NCBI GenBank assembly: GCA_027923965.1
Contig: AP026969.1
Span: forward strand, 558,001 to 622,000
Length of the DNA stretch: 64,000 nt
Direction of reading: 5' to 3'
DNA from: Comamonadaceae bacterium OS-1
Lineage (GTDB): Bacteria > Pseudomonadota > Gammaproteobacteria > Burkholderiales > Burkholderiaceae_C
This document shows positions 40,525 to 49,252 of the stretch, one piece after another (within the stretch, counting starts at the first letter, position 1; every line of letters begins with the position of its first letter). The notes under the pieces are model-generated. The model saw only the letters and a list, made by a program, of their open reading frames with translations. It searched no databases and was not told where the DNA came from. The translations under genes and the position numbers were made by a program.

Positions 40525-40757
40525 AAGCCGACAACCTCATCCACATGGCCAACCAGATTGGCGATTTCTTCGAGACCATGCCCGAGCGCGAAGAAGCCCT
40601 GGACGACCTCGCCACCCACATCCGCAAGTTCTGGGAACCCCGCATGCGCCGCGCCCTGCTGGCCGCGCTGGACACCGAAGAGGCCCAAGGCATGCACGAC
40701 ATCGTCCAGGCCGCGCTGCGCAAGCACCGGGCGGATTTGCAGCCTGCTACGAATTGA
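40521..40757 (+). CDS. fdsD: NAD-dependent formate dehydrogenase delta subunit
   Basis: This is a 78-residue helical protein (MKADNLIHMANQIGDFFE... with LATHIRKFWEPRMRRALLA) matching FdsD, a small non-cofactor subunit of fds-type formate dehydrogenases that binds the alpha subunit and aids maturation or protection. It overlaps fdhD by 4 bases and ends the operon. A dispersed repeat copy begins at its stop codon and may provide the terminator hairpin. Confidence 0.92.
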   Translation: MKADNLIHMANQIGDFFETMPEREEALDDLATHIRKFWEPRMRRALLAALDTEEAQGMHDIVQAALRKHRADLQPATN

Positions 40758-40800
40758 GTAGCTGGTTGCGTTGATGGGATGGGCGGTGGGGGCTGATTGG
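40756..40800. repeat. Dispersed repeat copy after fdsD
   Basis: GAGTAGCTGGTTGCGTTGAT then GGGATGGGCGGTGGGGGCTG. It starts at the fdsD stop codon; a degenerate copy with a reduced stem. Confidence 0.6.
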
Positions 40801-40823
40801 GCTTAGAGCGGCGGCAGCCAATG

Positions 40824-41222
40824 GGGGTCGGATCCCAATTGCGCGCAGCTAGCTGGCGGTGCGAGAGGGCTGTGGCCCGCATTTGGGCTCCGACCCCTAT
40901 TGGCGGGTTGGCGTTGACGTTTTCTGGGTGCCTGCCAGCATCGTCGGCCGGGATGTGCGCCCGGCGGCGCAGTCACCTTTCTTTGAACGCCAAAGAAAGG
41001 TAACCCAAAGAAAGGCGCCCCCACTGCCAGCGCCCCGTCGCTCTCGCGCCGGGGAACCTGCGGTGCTCGCCCCACGGGGGCATGACGCAAACTCGCTGCG
41101 CTCAAACACGCGTCCTGCTGATCCCCGTGGGGCTGCGCTCCTCGGCGCTTTGCAGAGGGGGACCCCGGGGAGCGGGATCGGCCCGGCGGTGCCGGGCATC
41201 GCGCCTAGGGCGCGAGGCTGGG
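40824..41222 (+). repeat. Long repeat, copy 1 (inverted relative to copy 2)
   Basis: A ~400-bp non-coding block matches the reverse complement of 42102-42521 along its whole length. Shared landmarks in order are GGGGTCGGATCCCAATTGCG, a CATTTGGGCTC-GACCCC inverse of it, GACGTTTTCTGGGTGCCTGC, a CAGT-ACCTTTCTTT / AAAGAAAGGT hairpin, GGGAACCTGCGGTGCTCGC, GGACCCCGGGGAGCGGGATC and GCCGGGCATCGCGCC. No credible coding frame exists. The GGGGTC/GACCCC pairs and the CTTTCTTT...AAAGAAAG hairpin suggest REP/BIME-like structure. Confidence 0.85.
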
Positions 41223-41254
41223 GCGTTTGGCGCGGGGGTGGTTTATCTGGCTAT

Positions 41255-41340
41255 TTTCTAGGTGCCCAATCGACCTCTTGTGCTTATTCCATGGGCACGA
41301 GCAGCTCTTATTTTTTACTATCAAAAACGAAGCCTAGTTC
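41255..41340. repeat. Dispersed repeat copy 5' of the SGNH gene region
   Basis: GGCTATTTTCTAGGTGCCCA, CCTCTTGTGCTTATTCCATG, GGCACGAGCAGCTCTTATTT and TACTATCAAAAACG. Same orientation as the copy at 42003-42090; the two flank the SGNH hydrolase gene directly. Confidence 0.8.
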
Positions 41341-41396
41341 CGCAGGTACCTAGGCACGAGGCTATGGGTGCTGGTCTGCACCTGGATGTCTGCTGG

Positions 41397-41987
41397 CTAG
41401 CTTGGCTGGTTGCCACCATGGAGGACGTTTCGCACAGCGTTGACAACGGCCTGGGTCAGCAAGGCGCTGCCGTCCTCCGTGAAATGCACCCCATCGGGGC
41501 CCAGTAGCCGAGACGCACCCGCATGCAGGACCGCAGCATGGAGGTCGTTCACGACAGCGCCGTATTGGCGAGCGACGGCGAGCCCCGCCTGGTTATAGCG
41601 TGCGACATCGGCCTCGTACCGGCGCGACTGCCGGGATTGCTGGTGCCGGTCTTCGATCAGCGGCGTGGTCGTGGCCCAGATGAGCGTGCGCCTGCCGCTG
41701 GAGGCGACTAGGTTGAATATCGCTTCCAGATTCTCTGCGTATGCGTCGATTGGCACGCGGTGGGTACTGGCTCCGGCATCCATCCTCAGGTCATGCAGGC
41801 CGCAGTTCAGGTGAACAATATCGGGGTTGGCGGCGACTATCCATGCGTGTGCATTTGCCCGGACTTCGACGCTCGACTGGCAATTTTCTGCCGGAGCCGT
41901 CACCACCGCCTCGTGCCGTAACGCAAGGGTGACGGCGTCCTGGTAACCCAGGCGAATGGAATCGCCAATCAGCACAATTTTTTTCAT
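41397..41987 (-). CDS. SGNH/GDSL-type hydrolase
   Basis: This 196-residue esterase-like protein has SGNH block I IVLIGDSIRLGYQ (Ser9), a Gly/Asn block HLNCGLHDLR and block V DGVHFTEDGS with the Asp-x-x-His dyad. There is no signal peptide, so it is cytoplasmic; substrates could be acyl or acetyl esters, but none can be named. The gene appears lower in GC than the neighbouring housekeeping genes by eye. It lies alone inside a repeat island: direct short repeats on both sides and, outside them, ~400-bp inverted repeats. This suggests the gene arrived as, or sits in, a mobile cassette. Confidence 0.82.
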   Translation of the reverse strand: MKKIVLIGDSIRLGYQDAVTLALRHEAVVTAPAENCQSSVEVRANAHAWIVAANPDIVHLNCGLHDLRMDAGASTHRVPIDAYAENLEAIFNLVASSGRRTLIWATTTPLIEDRHQQSRQSRRYEADVARYNQAGLAVARQYGAVVNDLHAAVLHAGASRLLGPDGVHFTEDGSALLTQAVVNAVRNVLHGGNQPS

Positions 41988-42002
41988 CGAGTTGTTTCAG
42001 AT

Positions 42003-42090
42003 AGGTAGGCTTATTTTCAGGTGCCAAAATGACCATCTGCGCCCATCAGATCAGCGCAAGCAGCTCCTATTTTTGACTATCAAAAGAGCA
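42003..42090. repeat. Dispersed repeat copy upstream of the SGNH gene start
   Basis: GGCTTATTTTCAGGTGCCAA, CTGCGCCCATCAGATCAGCG, CAAGCAGCTCCTATTTTTGA and CTATCAAAAGAG. Aligns directly with 41255-41340. Confidence 0.8.
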
Positions 42091-42101
42091 GCATCTACGT
42101 C

Positions 42102-42521
42102 CACCCCACTCGCGCCGTGGGCGCGATGCCCGGCGCAGCCGGGCCGATCCCGCTCCCCGGGGTCCCCATCTGTGTGCGCCGAGGAGCGCAGCTTTGGGCG
42201 GATCAGGGCTGGCGTCTGTCTGAGCCGCAGGCGAGTTTAGCCAGACCCCGCCCAAAGCGAGCACCGCAGGTTCCCGTAGCGCCAGCGGAGGGCGCAGACA
42301 GTTGGGGTGGCCTTTTCTTTGGTGCCTTTCTTTTGGCCACGCAAAAGAAAGGTACTGCGCCGCCGGGCGCAACTCCCGGCCGGGGATGCTGGCAGGCACC
42401 CAGAAAACGTCATTCCGCCACCGTCCGTCACGGAGAACCGCCCGGAGGGGTCAGAGCCCAAATGCGGTGGGGGACCGCCTTTTTACCGCCAGCACCCGTC
42501 GCGCAATTGGGATCTGACCCC
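42102..42521 (-). repeat. Long repeat, copy 2 (inverted relative to copy 1)
   Basis: The reverse complement matches copy 1 at 40824-41222, with landmarks in the same order: GGGGTCAGATCCCAATTGCG at the outer end, GACGTTTTCTGGGTGCCTGC, the CTTTCTTT/AAAGAAAGG hairpin, GGGAACCTGCGGTGCTCGC, and GGGCATCGCGCCCAC at the inner end. Together with copy 1 it brackets about 880 bp that contain the SGNH hydrolase gene. No gene is seen in this copy. Confidence 0.85.
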
Positions 42522-42527
42522 ACCGAG

Positions 42528-43451
42528 CTACACGCCCTGCACTCCCACATACAGCGCATACACCGACTGGCTGGCCGCCATGAAGAGCCGGTTGCGGGCC
42601 GGGCCGCCGAAGCAGAGGTTGGCGCAGCGCTCGGGCAGGGCGATGTGGGCTAGGGGGGTGGCATCGGGGGCGAAGACCATCACGCCGTCGCGGCCGGGTG
42701 CTCCGCCCCAACCGGCCCACAGGTTGCCGTCCACATCGCAGCGAAAGCCGTCGGGGCTCTCGCCGTCGGCGCAGGTCACAAACACCCGGTCGTTGACCAG
42801 GCGCGTGCCGTCTACACCAAACACCCGGATGCGCCGGGGCGTGGCGCCGGACTCGACCACGTACAGCAAGCGCTCGTCGGGCGAGAAGCACAGGCCGTTG
42901 GGCCGGTCCACCGCGTCGGTGGCCACGCTGCACTGGCCGGTGGCGGGGTCGAAGCGGTAGACGCAGGTGGGCTGCTCGGGCGTGGCGTGATAGCCTTCGT
43001 AGTGGCCCAGGATGCCAAAGGGCGGGTCGGTAAACCACACACTGCCGTCGGTGTGGACCACCACGTCGTTTGGCGAGTTCAGCGGCTTGCCGTTGAACTG
43101 GTCCACCAGCACGGTGAGGCTGCCGTCGTACTCGGTGCGCACCACGCGGCGGCCGCCGTGCTCGCAGCCCACCAGGCGGCCCTGGCGGTCGCGGGTGTGG
43201 CCGTTGGCAAAGTTGGACGGCTGGCGGAACACGCTGACTGCGCCGGTCTGCTCCTCCCATTTCATGATGCGGTTGTTGGGGATATCGCTCCACAGCAGGT
43301 AGCGGCCGTCGCCAAACCACACCGGCCCCTCGGCCCAGCGCATGCCGGTGGCGATGCGTTCCACCGCGGCGTTGAAGAGAAAGTAGGGTTCACCGCGCGG
43401 GTCCAGCACGGTGATGGCCGGGTCGGGGTAGCGTTCACTGGCTTGCCACAT
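42528..43451 (-). CDS. SMP-30/gluconolactonase-family protein
   Basis: This 307-residue protein has a six-bladed beta-propeller pattern of the SMP-30/gluconolactonase/LRE family, calcium- or zinc-dependent lactonases of sugar catabolism. Metal ligands can be placed at Glu in RWAEGPVWF, Asn in NSPNDVVVHTDG and Asn/Asp in DRPNGLCFSPDE. GSVWFTDPPFGI and GNLWAGWGG are typical blade motifs. No signal peptide, so probably cytoplasmic. No sugar operon surrounds it, and the natural lactone is unknown. Its stop lies 7 bases from the outer edge of long repeat copy 2. Confidence 0.85.
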   Translation of the reverse strand: MWQASERYPDPAITVLDPRGEPYFLFNAAVERIATGMRWAEGPVWFGDGRYLLWSDIPNNRIMKWEEQTGAVSVFRQPSNFANGHTRDRQGRLVGCEHGGRRVVRTEYDGSLTVLVDQFNGKPLNSPNDVVVHTDGSVWFTDPPFGILGHYEGYHATPEQPTCVYRFDPATGQCSVATDAVDRPNGLCFSPDERLLYVVESGATPRRIRVFGVDGTRLVNDRVFVTCADGESPDGFRCDVDGNLWAGWGGAPGRDGVMVFAPDATPLAHIALPERCANLCFGGPARNRLFMAASQSVYALYVGVQGV

Positions 43452-43614
43452 GGAGATCTTTCGAGGGCGGTGAAAAGGGTGTGTCGGAGCAGGCGCAGTA
43501 TGCCTGCGGTAGGACGTTGACCGGCATCAATTTCTCAGCAAAAGCCGGGTGTTTTTACTATCGCCAAAAGGCATTTCCTGTTGAAATCATTTATTACAGA
43601 CTCAGATCTTTTTT

Positions 43615-45405
43615 ATGAGCCCTATGGTTTCTGTTGCCACACGGTACCGCATTCGCCACTGGATGGGCGTGTGGGTGATCGCCTGGATGTGCGTGTGGAG
43701 CAGTGCGGGGTGGGCGGCCGAGGTGCCCGTCGTTGTTTTGGCCGATGTGGCGGGCGGCATGCCGCTGGTGGGCCGCACGGGCCTGCTGGTAGACGAGGAG
43801 GGCGGAATGGACATCACCCGGGTGCGAACGCCTGCCGGCGATGCCCTTTTTACCGTGCCGGGCTGGCTGATCCAGCAGTCCGGTCTGGACGGGCACGCAC
43901 GCTGGTTCAAGTTCCGGCTGCGCCACACGGGCGGGGCGGGCCAATGGTTGATTGACAGCAACCAGTCTGCCGTCCGGGATATCCGGGCGTTTGGCCCGTA
44001 CGACACCCAGGGCCAGGCGCTGGCAGCGCCTGTGGATATTGGCCTCCTGTCGCCGTTGGCCAGGTCTACTTTGGGGGGGAACCGGACCATCTTTCGGTTC
44101 GACCTGGACCGGCCTGGCGATTACACGGTGTACCTGCGGGTGGCATCCGACTTTCCGGAATATTTTGCGTTCACGGCCTGGGATGCCGCGGAATTTGGGC
44201 AGTCCGAGCAGGGCTGGTCTTTGTTCCACGGGGTCTGTTACGGCTTCTTGATCGCCATGGTGACCACCAATCTGGTGCTGTTGTCGGTGTTTCGCGAGTC
44301 CATGTACAGCCACAACTTTCTGGCGAGTACGTTCGCACTGCTGACGCTGACGGCGATCAATGGCCATTTAGGGCGGTATTTTCTGCCGGAGGCCCGGGCC
44401 CTGCTGCCCTACATCCTGGCAGCGGTGATTCCGATGTGGGTATTTTTTGCGGGGCTGTTCAGCCTGCGCTTCCTGGGATTGGAGAACTATGCCCCGCGCC
44501 TGGCCCGGTGGACCCGGCGTACGCTGATGCTGGGGCCCTTGGCTGCGGTACTGGGCCTGATGGGGCAGTTTCACCTGGCGTTGCCCTTGACCCAGTGCAT
44601 TGGTGTGGCGGTGCCCTGCCTGATGCTGCGGGGTGGCACGATTGTTTTGCGCCGCGGGGGCGCACCTGCACGCTGGTATTTCGCGGGTCTGGCCTTGCTT
44701 GATCTTTCGGCGGTGGGCACGGTGCTGAACAACTATGGGGTGCTCAAGCTGTCGTTTCCCTACCTGCTGCTGCAAATGGGTGCCGTGGTGGAGACCCTGG
44801 TGTTTGCCATCGCGATCGGTAGCCGGATACTGCGCATCCACAGGCTCAACGGTGAACTGGGCCTGCGCACCCAGCAGCTCAGCGCGGCCGCGCACACCGA
44901 CCCCATGACCGGCATCTATAACCGCGCGGGCTGGTCCCAGCATGCGCCACGGGTGATCGCCAACGGCGGCAGTGCGGCGGTGTTGCTCATCGACCTGGAC
45001 CATTTCAAGCCGGTGAACGACCACTATGGCCACGCGGCGGGTGACGAGGTGCTGTGCAGCATTGCGAAGCGGCTGGACACCGAGGTGCGGGGCCGGGGCA
45101 TCGTGGCCCGCCTGGGGGGCGATGAATTTGTGGTGCTGTTGTCGGGCACCCACGACACGGGCAAGCTGGCGCGGCAGGCCGAGAACCTGATTCTGCTGAT
45201 GTCCCAGCCGGTGCCGTACCAGGGGCAGCTGCTGCAGGTGGGAGCCAGTGTGGGTATCGCCTGCTACCCGCAGGACGGTGTGGCACTGCCCGATTTGATG
45301 AACGCAGCCGACCGCGCCATGTACCACGTCAAAGAGCGTGGCCGGGCGGGCTATGCCTTTATGGCCGACGTGAACGCCACCGCGCCCGTGCCTGTGCCGG
45401 TTTGA
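43615..45405 (+). CDS. 7TMR-DISM receptor diguanylate cyclase
   Basis: This 596-residue protein has a signal peptide (ending SAGWAA), a periplasmic 7TMR-DISMED2-like beta domain (about residues 40-190) and seven membrane helices (about 205-405). A cytoplasmic GGDEF domain follows (about 425-585), preceded by a short coil. The active site RLGGDEFVVLLSG is intact, as are DPMTGIYNRAGW and LIDLDHFKPVNDHYGH, so it should make cyclic-di-GMP. The inhibitory I-site position upstream of GGDEF reads RGRG rather than RxxD, so product inhibition may be lost. Alone in its transcription unit; the ligand is unknown, probably carbohydrate-like. Confidence 0.9.
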   Translation: MSPMVSVATRYRIRHWMGVWVIAWMCVWSSAGWAAEVPVVVLADVAGGMPLVGRTGLLVDEEGGMDITRVRTPAGDALFTVPGWLIQQSGLDGHARWFKFRLRHTGGAGQWLIDSNQSAVRDIRAFGPYDTQGQALAAPVDIGLLSPLARSTLGGNRTIFRFDLDRPGDYTVYLRVASDFPEYFAFTAWDAAEFGQSEQGWSLFHGVCYGFLIAMVTTNLVLLSVFRESMYSHNFLASTFALLTLTAINGHLGRYFLPEARALLPYILAAVIPMWVFFAGLFSLRFLGLENYAPRLARWTRRTLMLGPLAAVLGLMGQFHLALPLTQCIGVAVPCLMLRGGTIVLRRGGAPARWYFAGLALLDLSAVGTVLNNYGVLKLSFPYLLLQMGAVVETLVFAIAIGSRILRIHRLNGELGLRTQQLSAAAHTDPMTGIYNRAGWSQHAPRVIANGGSAAVLLIDLDHFKPVNDHYGHAAGDEVLCSIAKRLDTEVRGRGIVARLGGDEFVVLLSGTHDTGKLARQAENLILLMSQPVPYQGQLLQVGASVGIACYPQDGVALPDLMNAADRAMYHVKERGRAGYAFMADVNATAPVPVPV

Positions 45406-45468
45406 AATCGTTGCCCCGATAGCCCCCACACTGCGGGGTCGGTGCAAAATCGACTAAGGTACTGCCCC

Positions 45469-48000
45469 ATGCATACCCCCTTCTGGCGCCTTGGCTGGCG
45501 CACCCTTTGGCGCGACCTGCGCTCTGGCGAGTTGCGCCTGCTCATCGTGGCCGTCACCCTGGCCGTGGCCGCGCTCAGCGCCGTGGGCTTTTTTGCCGAC
45601 CGCCTGCAAGGCGGCCTGCAGCGCGATGCCCGCCAACTGCTGGGCGGTGACGCGGTGGTCTCCAGCGACAACCCGACTCCTGCTGCGTTCCTGGCGCAAG
45701 CTAAAGGGCAGGGCCTGCAGGCCGTGGGCACGCTGACTCTGGCCACCATGGGCCGGGCGGACGACGCGCAGGGCGGGGCTAGCAAGCTGGTGGCGCTCAA
45801 AGCCGTGGTGCCCGGCTACCCGCTGCGCGGCAGCCTGCGCATTTCCGAGGTGGCCGATGTATCTGATGAAGCCGCTGCCCACCCCACGCGTGACATTCCC
45901 GCGCCGGGCACGGCCTGGGTCGATCCATCGCTGCTGGAGTCGCTGGACCTGAAGATCGGCGACAGCCTGCTGCTGGGCGACAGCCGTTTGCGCATCACCC
46001 AGACCATCATCACCGAGCCCGACCGGGGCGGCGGCTTCATGTCGTTTTCGCCGCGGGTGATGGTCAACCAGAGCGACATGGCCGCCACCGGCCTGATCCA
46101 GCCCGCCAGCCGCGTCAACTACCGCTTTGCCGTGGCCGGGGCCGACCCCGCCGTGCAGCGCTACGTGCAGTGGGCCACCGAAGAGGTCAAGAAGCCCGAC
46201 AGTCACGGCGTGCGCATCGAATCCCTGGAAACCGGCCGCCCCGAGATGCGCCAAACCCTGGACCGGGCCAACAAGTTCCTCAACCTGGTGGCCCTGCTGT
46301 CGGCCCTGCTCAGCGCGGTGGCCGTGGCCCTGGCGGCGCGCGGCTTTGCGGCCAACCACCTGGATGACTGCGCCATGCTGCGTGTGCTGGGCCTGAGCCA
46401 GCGCACCATCGCGCTGAGCTACGCCTTCGAGTTCGCGCTGGTCGGCATCTTCGCCAGCGCGCTGGGTGTGGCGATCGGCTACGGCGTGCACAACCTCTTC
46501 GTGCTGCTGCTGGCCGGCCTGGTGGACGCCAGCCTGCCTGCGGCGACCCTGTGGCCGGCGGCGCTGGGCATGGGCATGGGGCTGACGCTGCTATTCGCCT
46601 TTGGCCTGCCGCCGGTGCTGCAACTGGCCGCGGTGCCGCCGCTGCGGGTGATTCGCCGCGACGTGGGTGGCCTCAAACCCGCCTCGGTGGGCGTGCTGGG
46701 CCTGGGCGTGCTGGGTTTTGCCGCGCTGCTGCTGGCGGCCAGCAGCGATGTCACGCTGGGCCTGATTGCGGTAGGCGGGTTTGCCGCCGCCGTGCTGGTG
46801 TTTGCGGGCCTGGGCTGGGTGGCGGTGAAGCTGCTGCGCCGCAGCGTGAACGAGGCCACGGCCCCACGCTGGCTGGTGCTGGCCACGCGCCAGGTATCTG
46901 CCCGACCGGCCTACGCCGTGGTGCAGATCAGCGCGCTGGCCGTGGGCCTGCTGGCGCTGATTCTGCTGGTGCTGCTGCGCACCGACCTGATCCAGAGCTG
47001 GCGGCAGGCCACGCCGCCGGATGCACCCAACCGCTTCGTCATCAACGTCATGCCCGACCAGGCCGCAGACTTCCGGCAGAACCTGGCCACGGCGGGGGTG
47101 CAGAACTACGACTGGTACCCCATGTTCCGGGGCCGCCTAGTGGCCGTCAACGGCAAAACGGTGGCCCCCGAGAACTATGTGGACGACCGCGCCAAGCGCC
47201 TGCTGGACCGCGAATTCAACCTGTCCTACAGCGCCACCCGGCCCCCGCACAACCCGCTGGTGGCAGGCAGCTGGACACCCGAAGAAAAAGGGGCTGTCAG
47301 CGTGGAGGAGGGCATTGCCAAATCCCTGAACCTGAAGATGGGCGACAGCCTGCGCTTCGACATCGGCGGCGTGCAGAGTGATGCCAAGATCACCTCGCTG
47401 CGCAAGGTGGACTGGGGCTCGATGCGGGCCAACTTCTTCGTCATCTACCCCGTGGGCCAGATGGCCGAGGTGCCGGTCACCTTCCTGGGCGCGTTCAAGG
47501 CCCCCAGCACCAAGGGCTTCGACAACCAATTGGTGCGCCAGTTTCCCAACATCACCGCGGTGGACCTGAGCAGCACCCTGGGCCAGTTGCAGCGCGTGCT
47601 GGACCAGGTGATCCGGGCGGTGGAATTTTTGTTTGGCTTCACCCTGGCCGCCGGGCTGGTGGTGCTGTTTGCCGCCATCACCGCCACCCGCGAAGAGCGC
47701 GCCCGCGAATTCGCCATCATGCGGGCCCTGGGTGCGCCCGGCAGCCTGCTGCGCCAGGTGCAGCGCGCCGAGTTGGCGGGTGTGGGTCTGCTGGCGGGCT
47801 TTTTGGCCAGCATCGTGGCCGTGGCCGTGGGCTGGGCGCTGACCCGTTTTGTGTTCGAGTTCGAGTGGCACGGCTCGCTGTGGGTGCCGCTGTTCGGTGC
47901 CATCGCCGGTGCCCTGCTGGCCCTGGCCGCAGGCTGGTGGGGGCTGCGCGATGTGCTGCGGCGGCCGGTGGTGGAGACGCTGCGGCGGGCTACGGCTTAG
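45469..48000 (+). CDS. FtsX-like ABC transporter permease (YbbP family)
   Basis: This 843-residue MacB/FtsX-type permease has an N-terminal helix (about residues 20-42), a periplasmic domain and three helices at about 255-400. A central pair around 420-510, a second periplasmic domain and a C-terminal FtsX three-helix core (about 715-835, with REERAREFAIMRALGAPGSLLRQVQRAE) complete it. This layout matches YbbP, the partner of the YbbA ATPase and linked to lysophospholipase TesA in other bacteria. No ATPase gene adjoins it here. AAGG lies 9 bases before ATG 45469. A repeat-derived hairpin follows the stop. Confidence 0.86.
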   Translation: MHTPFWRLGWRTLWRDLRSGELRLLIVAVTLAVAALSAVGFFADRLQGGLQRDARQLLGGDAVVSSDNPTPAAFLAQAKGQGLQAVGTLTLATMGRADDAQGGASKLVALKAVVPGYPLRGSLRISEVADVSDEAAAHPTRDIPAPGTAWVDPSLLESLDLKIGDSLLLGDSRLRITQTIITEPDRGGGFMSFSPRVMVNQSDMAATGLIQPASRVNYRFAVAGADPAVQRYVQWATEEVKKPDSHGVRIESLETGRPEMRQTLDRANKFLNLVALLSALLSAVAVALAARGFAANHLDDCAMLRVLGLSQRTIALSYAFEFALVGIFASALGVAIGYGVHNLFVLLLAGLVDASLPAATLWPAALGMGMGLTLLFAFGLPPVLQLAAVPPLRVIRRDVGGLKPASVGVLGLGVLGFAALLLAASSDVTLGLIAVGGFAAAVLVFAGLGWVAVKLLRRSVNEATAPRWLVLATRQVSARPAYAVVQISALAVGLLALILLVLLRTDLIQSWRQATPPDAPNRFVINVMPDQAADFRQNLATAGVQNYDWYPMFRGRLVAVNGKTVAPENYVDDRAKRLLDREFNLSYSATRPPHNPLVAGSWTPEEKGAVSVEEGIAKSLNLKMGDSLRFDIGGVQSDAKITSLRKVDWGSMRANFFVIYPVGQMAEVPVTFLGAFKAPSTKGFDNQLVRQFPNITAVDLSSTLGQLQRVLDQVIRAVEFLFGFTLAAGLVVLFAAITATREERAREFAIMRALGAPGSLLRQVQRAELAGVGLLAGFLASIVAVAVGWALTRFVFEFEWHGSLWVPLFGAIAGALLALAAGWWGLRDVLRRPVVETLRRATA

Positions 48001-48015
48001 TGCTATTTTTTTAGT

Positions 48016-48065
48016 AGCTTCTCGTGCTGATGGAATAAGCGCGAGAAGCTGATTTCTTATAAATT
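48016..48065. repeat. Dispersed repeat copy with strong hairpin between convergent genes
   Basis: The arms AGCTTCTCGTGCT and AGCGCGAGAAGCT (13 bp, one G-T wobble) flank a 9-base loop, followed by GATTTCTTATAAATTTTC. It sits between the permease and the convergent PerM-type gene, where the stem plus the T-rich/A-rich flanks would serve as a bidirectional terminator. Best example of the family in the window. Confidence 0.85.
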
Positions 48066-48070
48066 TTCGT

Positions 48071-49252
48071 CTAATTCCCCAGAAACTCCCCTACCGGCTT
48101 GAGGTCGTCAATACGGTCGCATACCGCCTTCACCGCCACCAGAATGGGCACGCCCAGCAGCAGGCCCCACAGGCCCCAGAGCCAGCCCCAGGCCAGCATG
48201 CCCACAAACACCGCTACCGGGTTCATCTGGTTGGCGCGGCTGGTCAGCCAGGGTGTCAACAGAAACCCGGCGATGGCGTGGATCACCAGCGAGCCGCCGC
48301 TTACCAGCAGCACCAGCTCCAACGAGCCGAACTGTAAAAACGCCACCAGCGCCGACCCCGCCGCAATCACCACGCTACCCAGGTAGGGCACCAGGTTCAG
48401 CACGCCTGCGGCAATGCCCCACACGGCCGCATGCTCCAGGCCCATGGCCACGAAGTACAACCACGTCACCCCGCCCACCAGGGCGCTGGTGAACAACTGC
48501 ACCAGCATGTAGCGCTGGATCTGGTCGTTGATCTGGTTCAGTGCCTGCAGGGTGATCTTCTTGCGGCTGAGCGTGGGCCCGGTCAGCTTCACCAATTTGC
48601 GCCGAAAGCTGTCGCCCGATGCCATCAGGAAAAAAGTGATCAGCGCCACGGTGCCCAGTTGCCCCAGCATGCCTACCACGCCCATGCTGCCGTCCCACAC
48701 GTAAGTGCGGATGTCAAACCGCGGCTTGACGATCTGCACGCGCTGCACCCCCGGACCGGTGGGCACGGCGCGGCCCGTCTCCTCAGCCGCCTGCTCCAGC
48801 TGCGAGGCCGCCTGCTGCACCGTGGTGAGCGTGTTGCGCGGCGCACCGGGCAGGGTGCGCAGGGCGCTGCGCAGCTTCTGGGTGGCGGCGGGAAGCTGCT
48901 CGACCAGTTTGCTGGCATCGTCGCTCAGCGAATACGCCAGCCCGCCCATGCCGCCAAGAATGCCCATCAGCAACAGCGCCGCGCTCAACGCGCGCGGCAC
49001 CCGGCGCGCATGGAACCAGTCCACCACCGGCGACAAGGCGTAGCTCGACAGAATGCCCACCATGATCGGGATAAACACCGCCGCTGCCCAGTGCAGGGTG
49101 TAGATGCTGGCCAGCAGGGCCAGCAGCCCCAACGAGAAGCTGCGCACATCCACCGGCATGTGCAGCACCACGCGGCGCGAGCGGTCGGGTTCCGCCGCGG
49201 GGCCGGGTTCTGGAGCGCCTGGGGCCGAAGGCTCCGTGCTGGGTGGGGTCAT
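48071..49252 (-). CDS. AI-2E/PerM family membrane protein
   Basis: This 393-residue protein has eight predicted helices in the TqsA/PerM (AI-2 exporter) pattern: two to three N-terminal helices, a ~110-residue soluble stretch rich in Gln/Ala (about 115-195), then a five-helix block. The C-terminal motifs LNLVPYLGSVVIA and WGLLLGVPILVAVK are family hallmarks. The start is ATG 49252 with AAGGA upstream; the open frame continues far upstream without homology. The function of most members is uncertain (peptide, autoinducer or ion movement). Convergent with the YbbP-like gene. Confidence 0.85.
   Translation of the reverse strand: MTPPSTEPSAPGAPEPGPAAEPDRSRRVVLHMPVDVRSFSLGLLALLASIYTLHWAAAVFIPIMVGILSSYALSPVVDWFHARRVPRALSAALLLMGILGGMGGLAYSLSDDASKLVEQLPAATQKLRSALRTLPGAPRNTLTTVQQAASQLEQAAEETGRAVPTGPGVQRVQIVKPRFDIRTYVWDGSMGVVGMLGQLGTVALITFFLMASGDSFRRKLVKLTGPTLSRKKITLQALNQINDQIQRYMLVQLFTSALVGGVTWLYFVAMGLEHAAVWGIAAGVLNLVPYLGSVVIAAGSALVAFLQFGSLELVLLVSGGSLVIHAIAGFLLTPWLTSRANQMNPVAVFVGMLAWGWLWGLWGLLLGVPILVAVKAVCDRIDDLKPVGEFLGN

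Noticed and set aside
40803..41353. Several short open frames within the long repeat blocks
   Set aside because: They fall in repeated hairpin-rich DNA, appear in several frames and carry no recognisable domain; typical spurious repeat-derived frames.
40824..42521. Repeat island considered as a CRISPR array
   Set aside because: Repeats are few, long, imperfect and irregularly spaced, and no cas gene is present.
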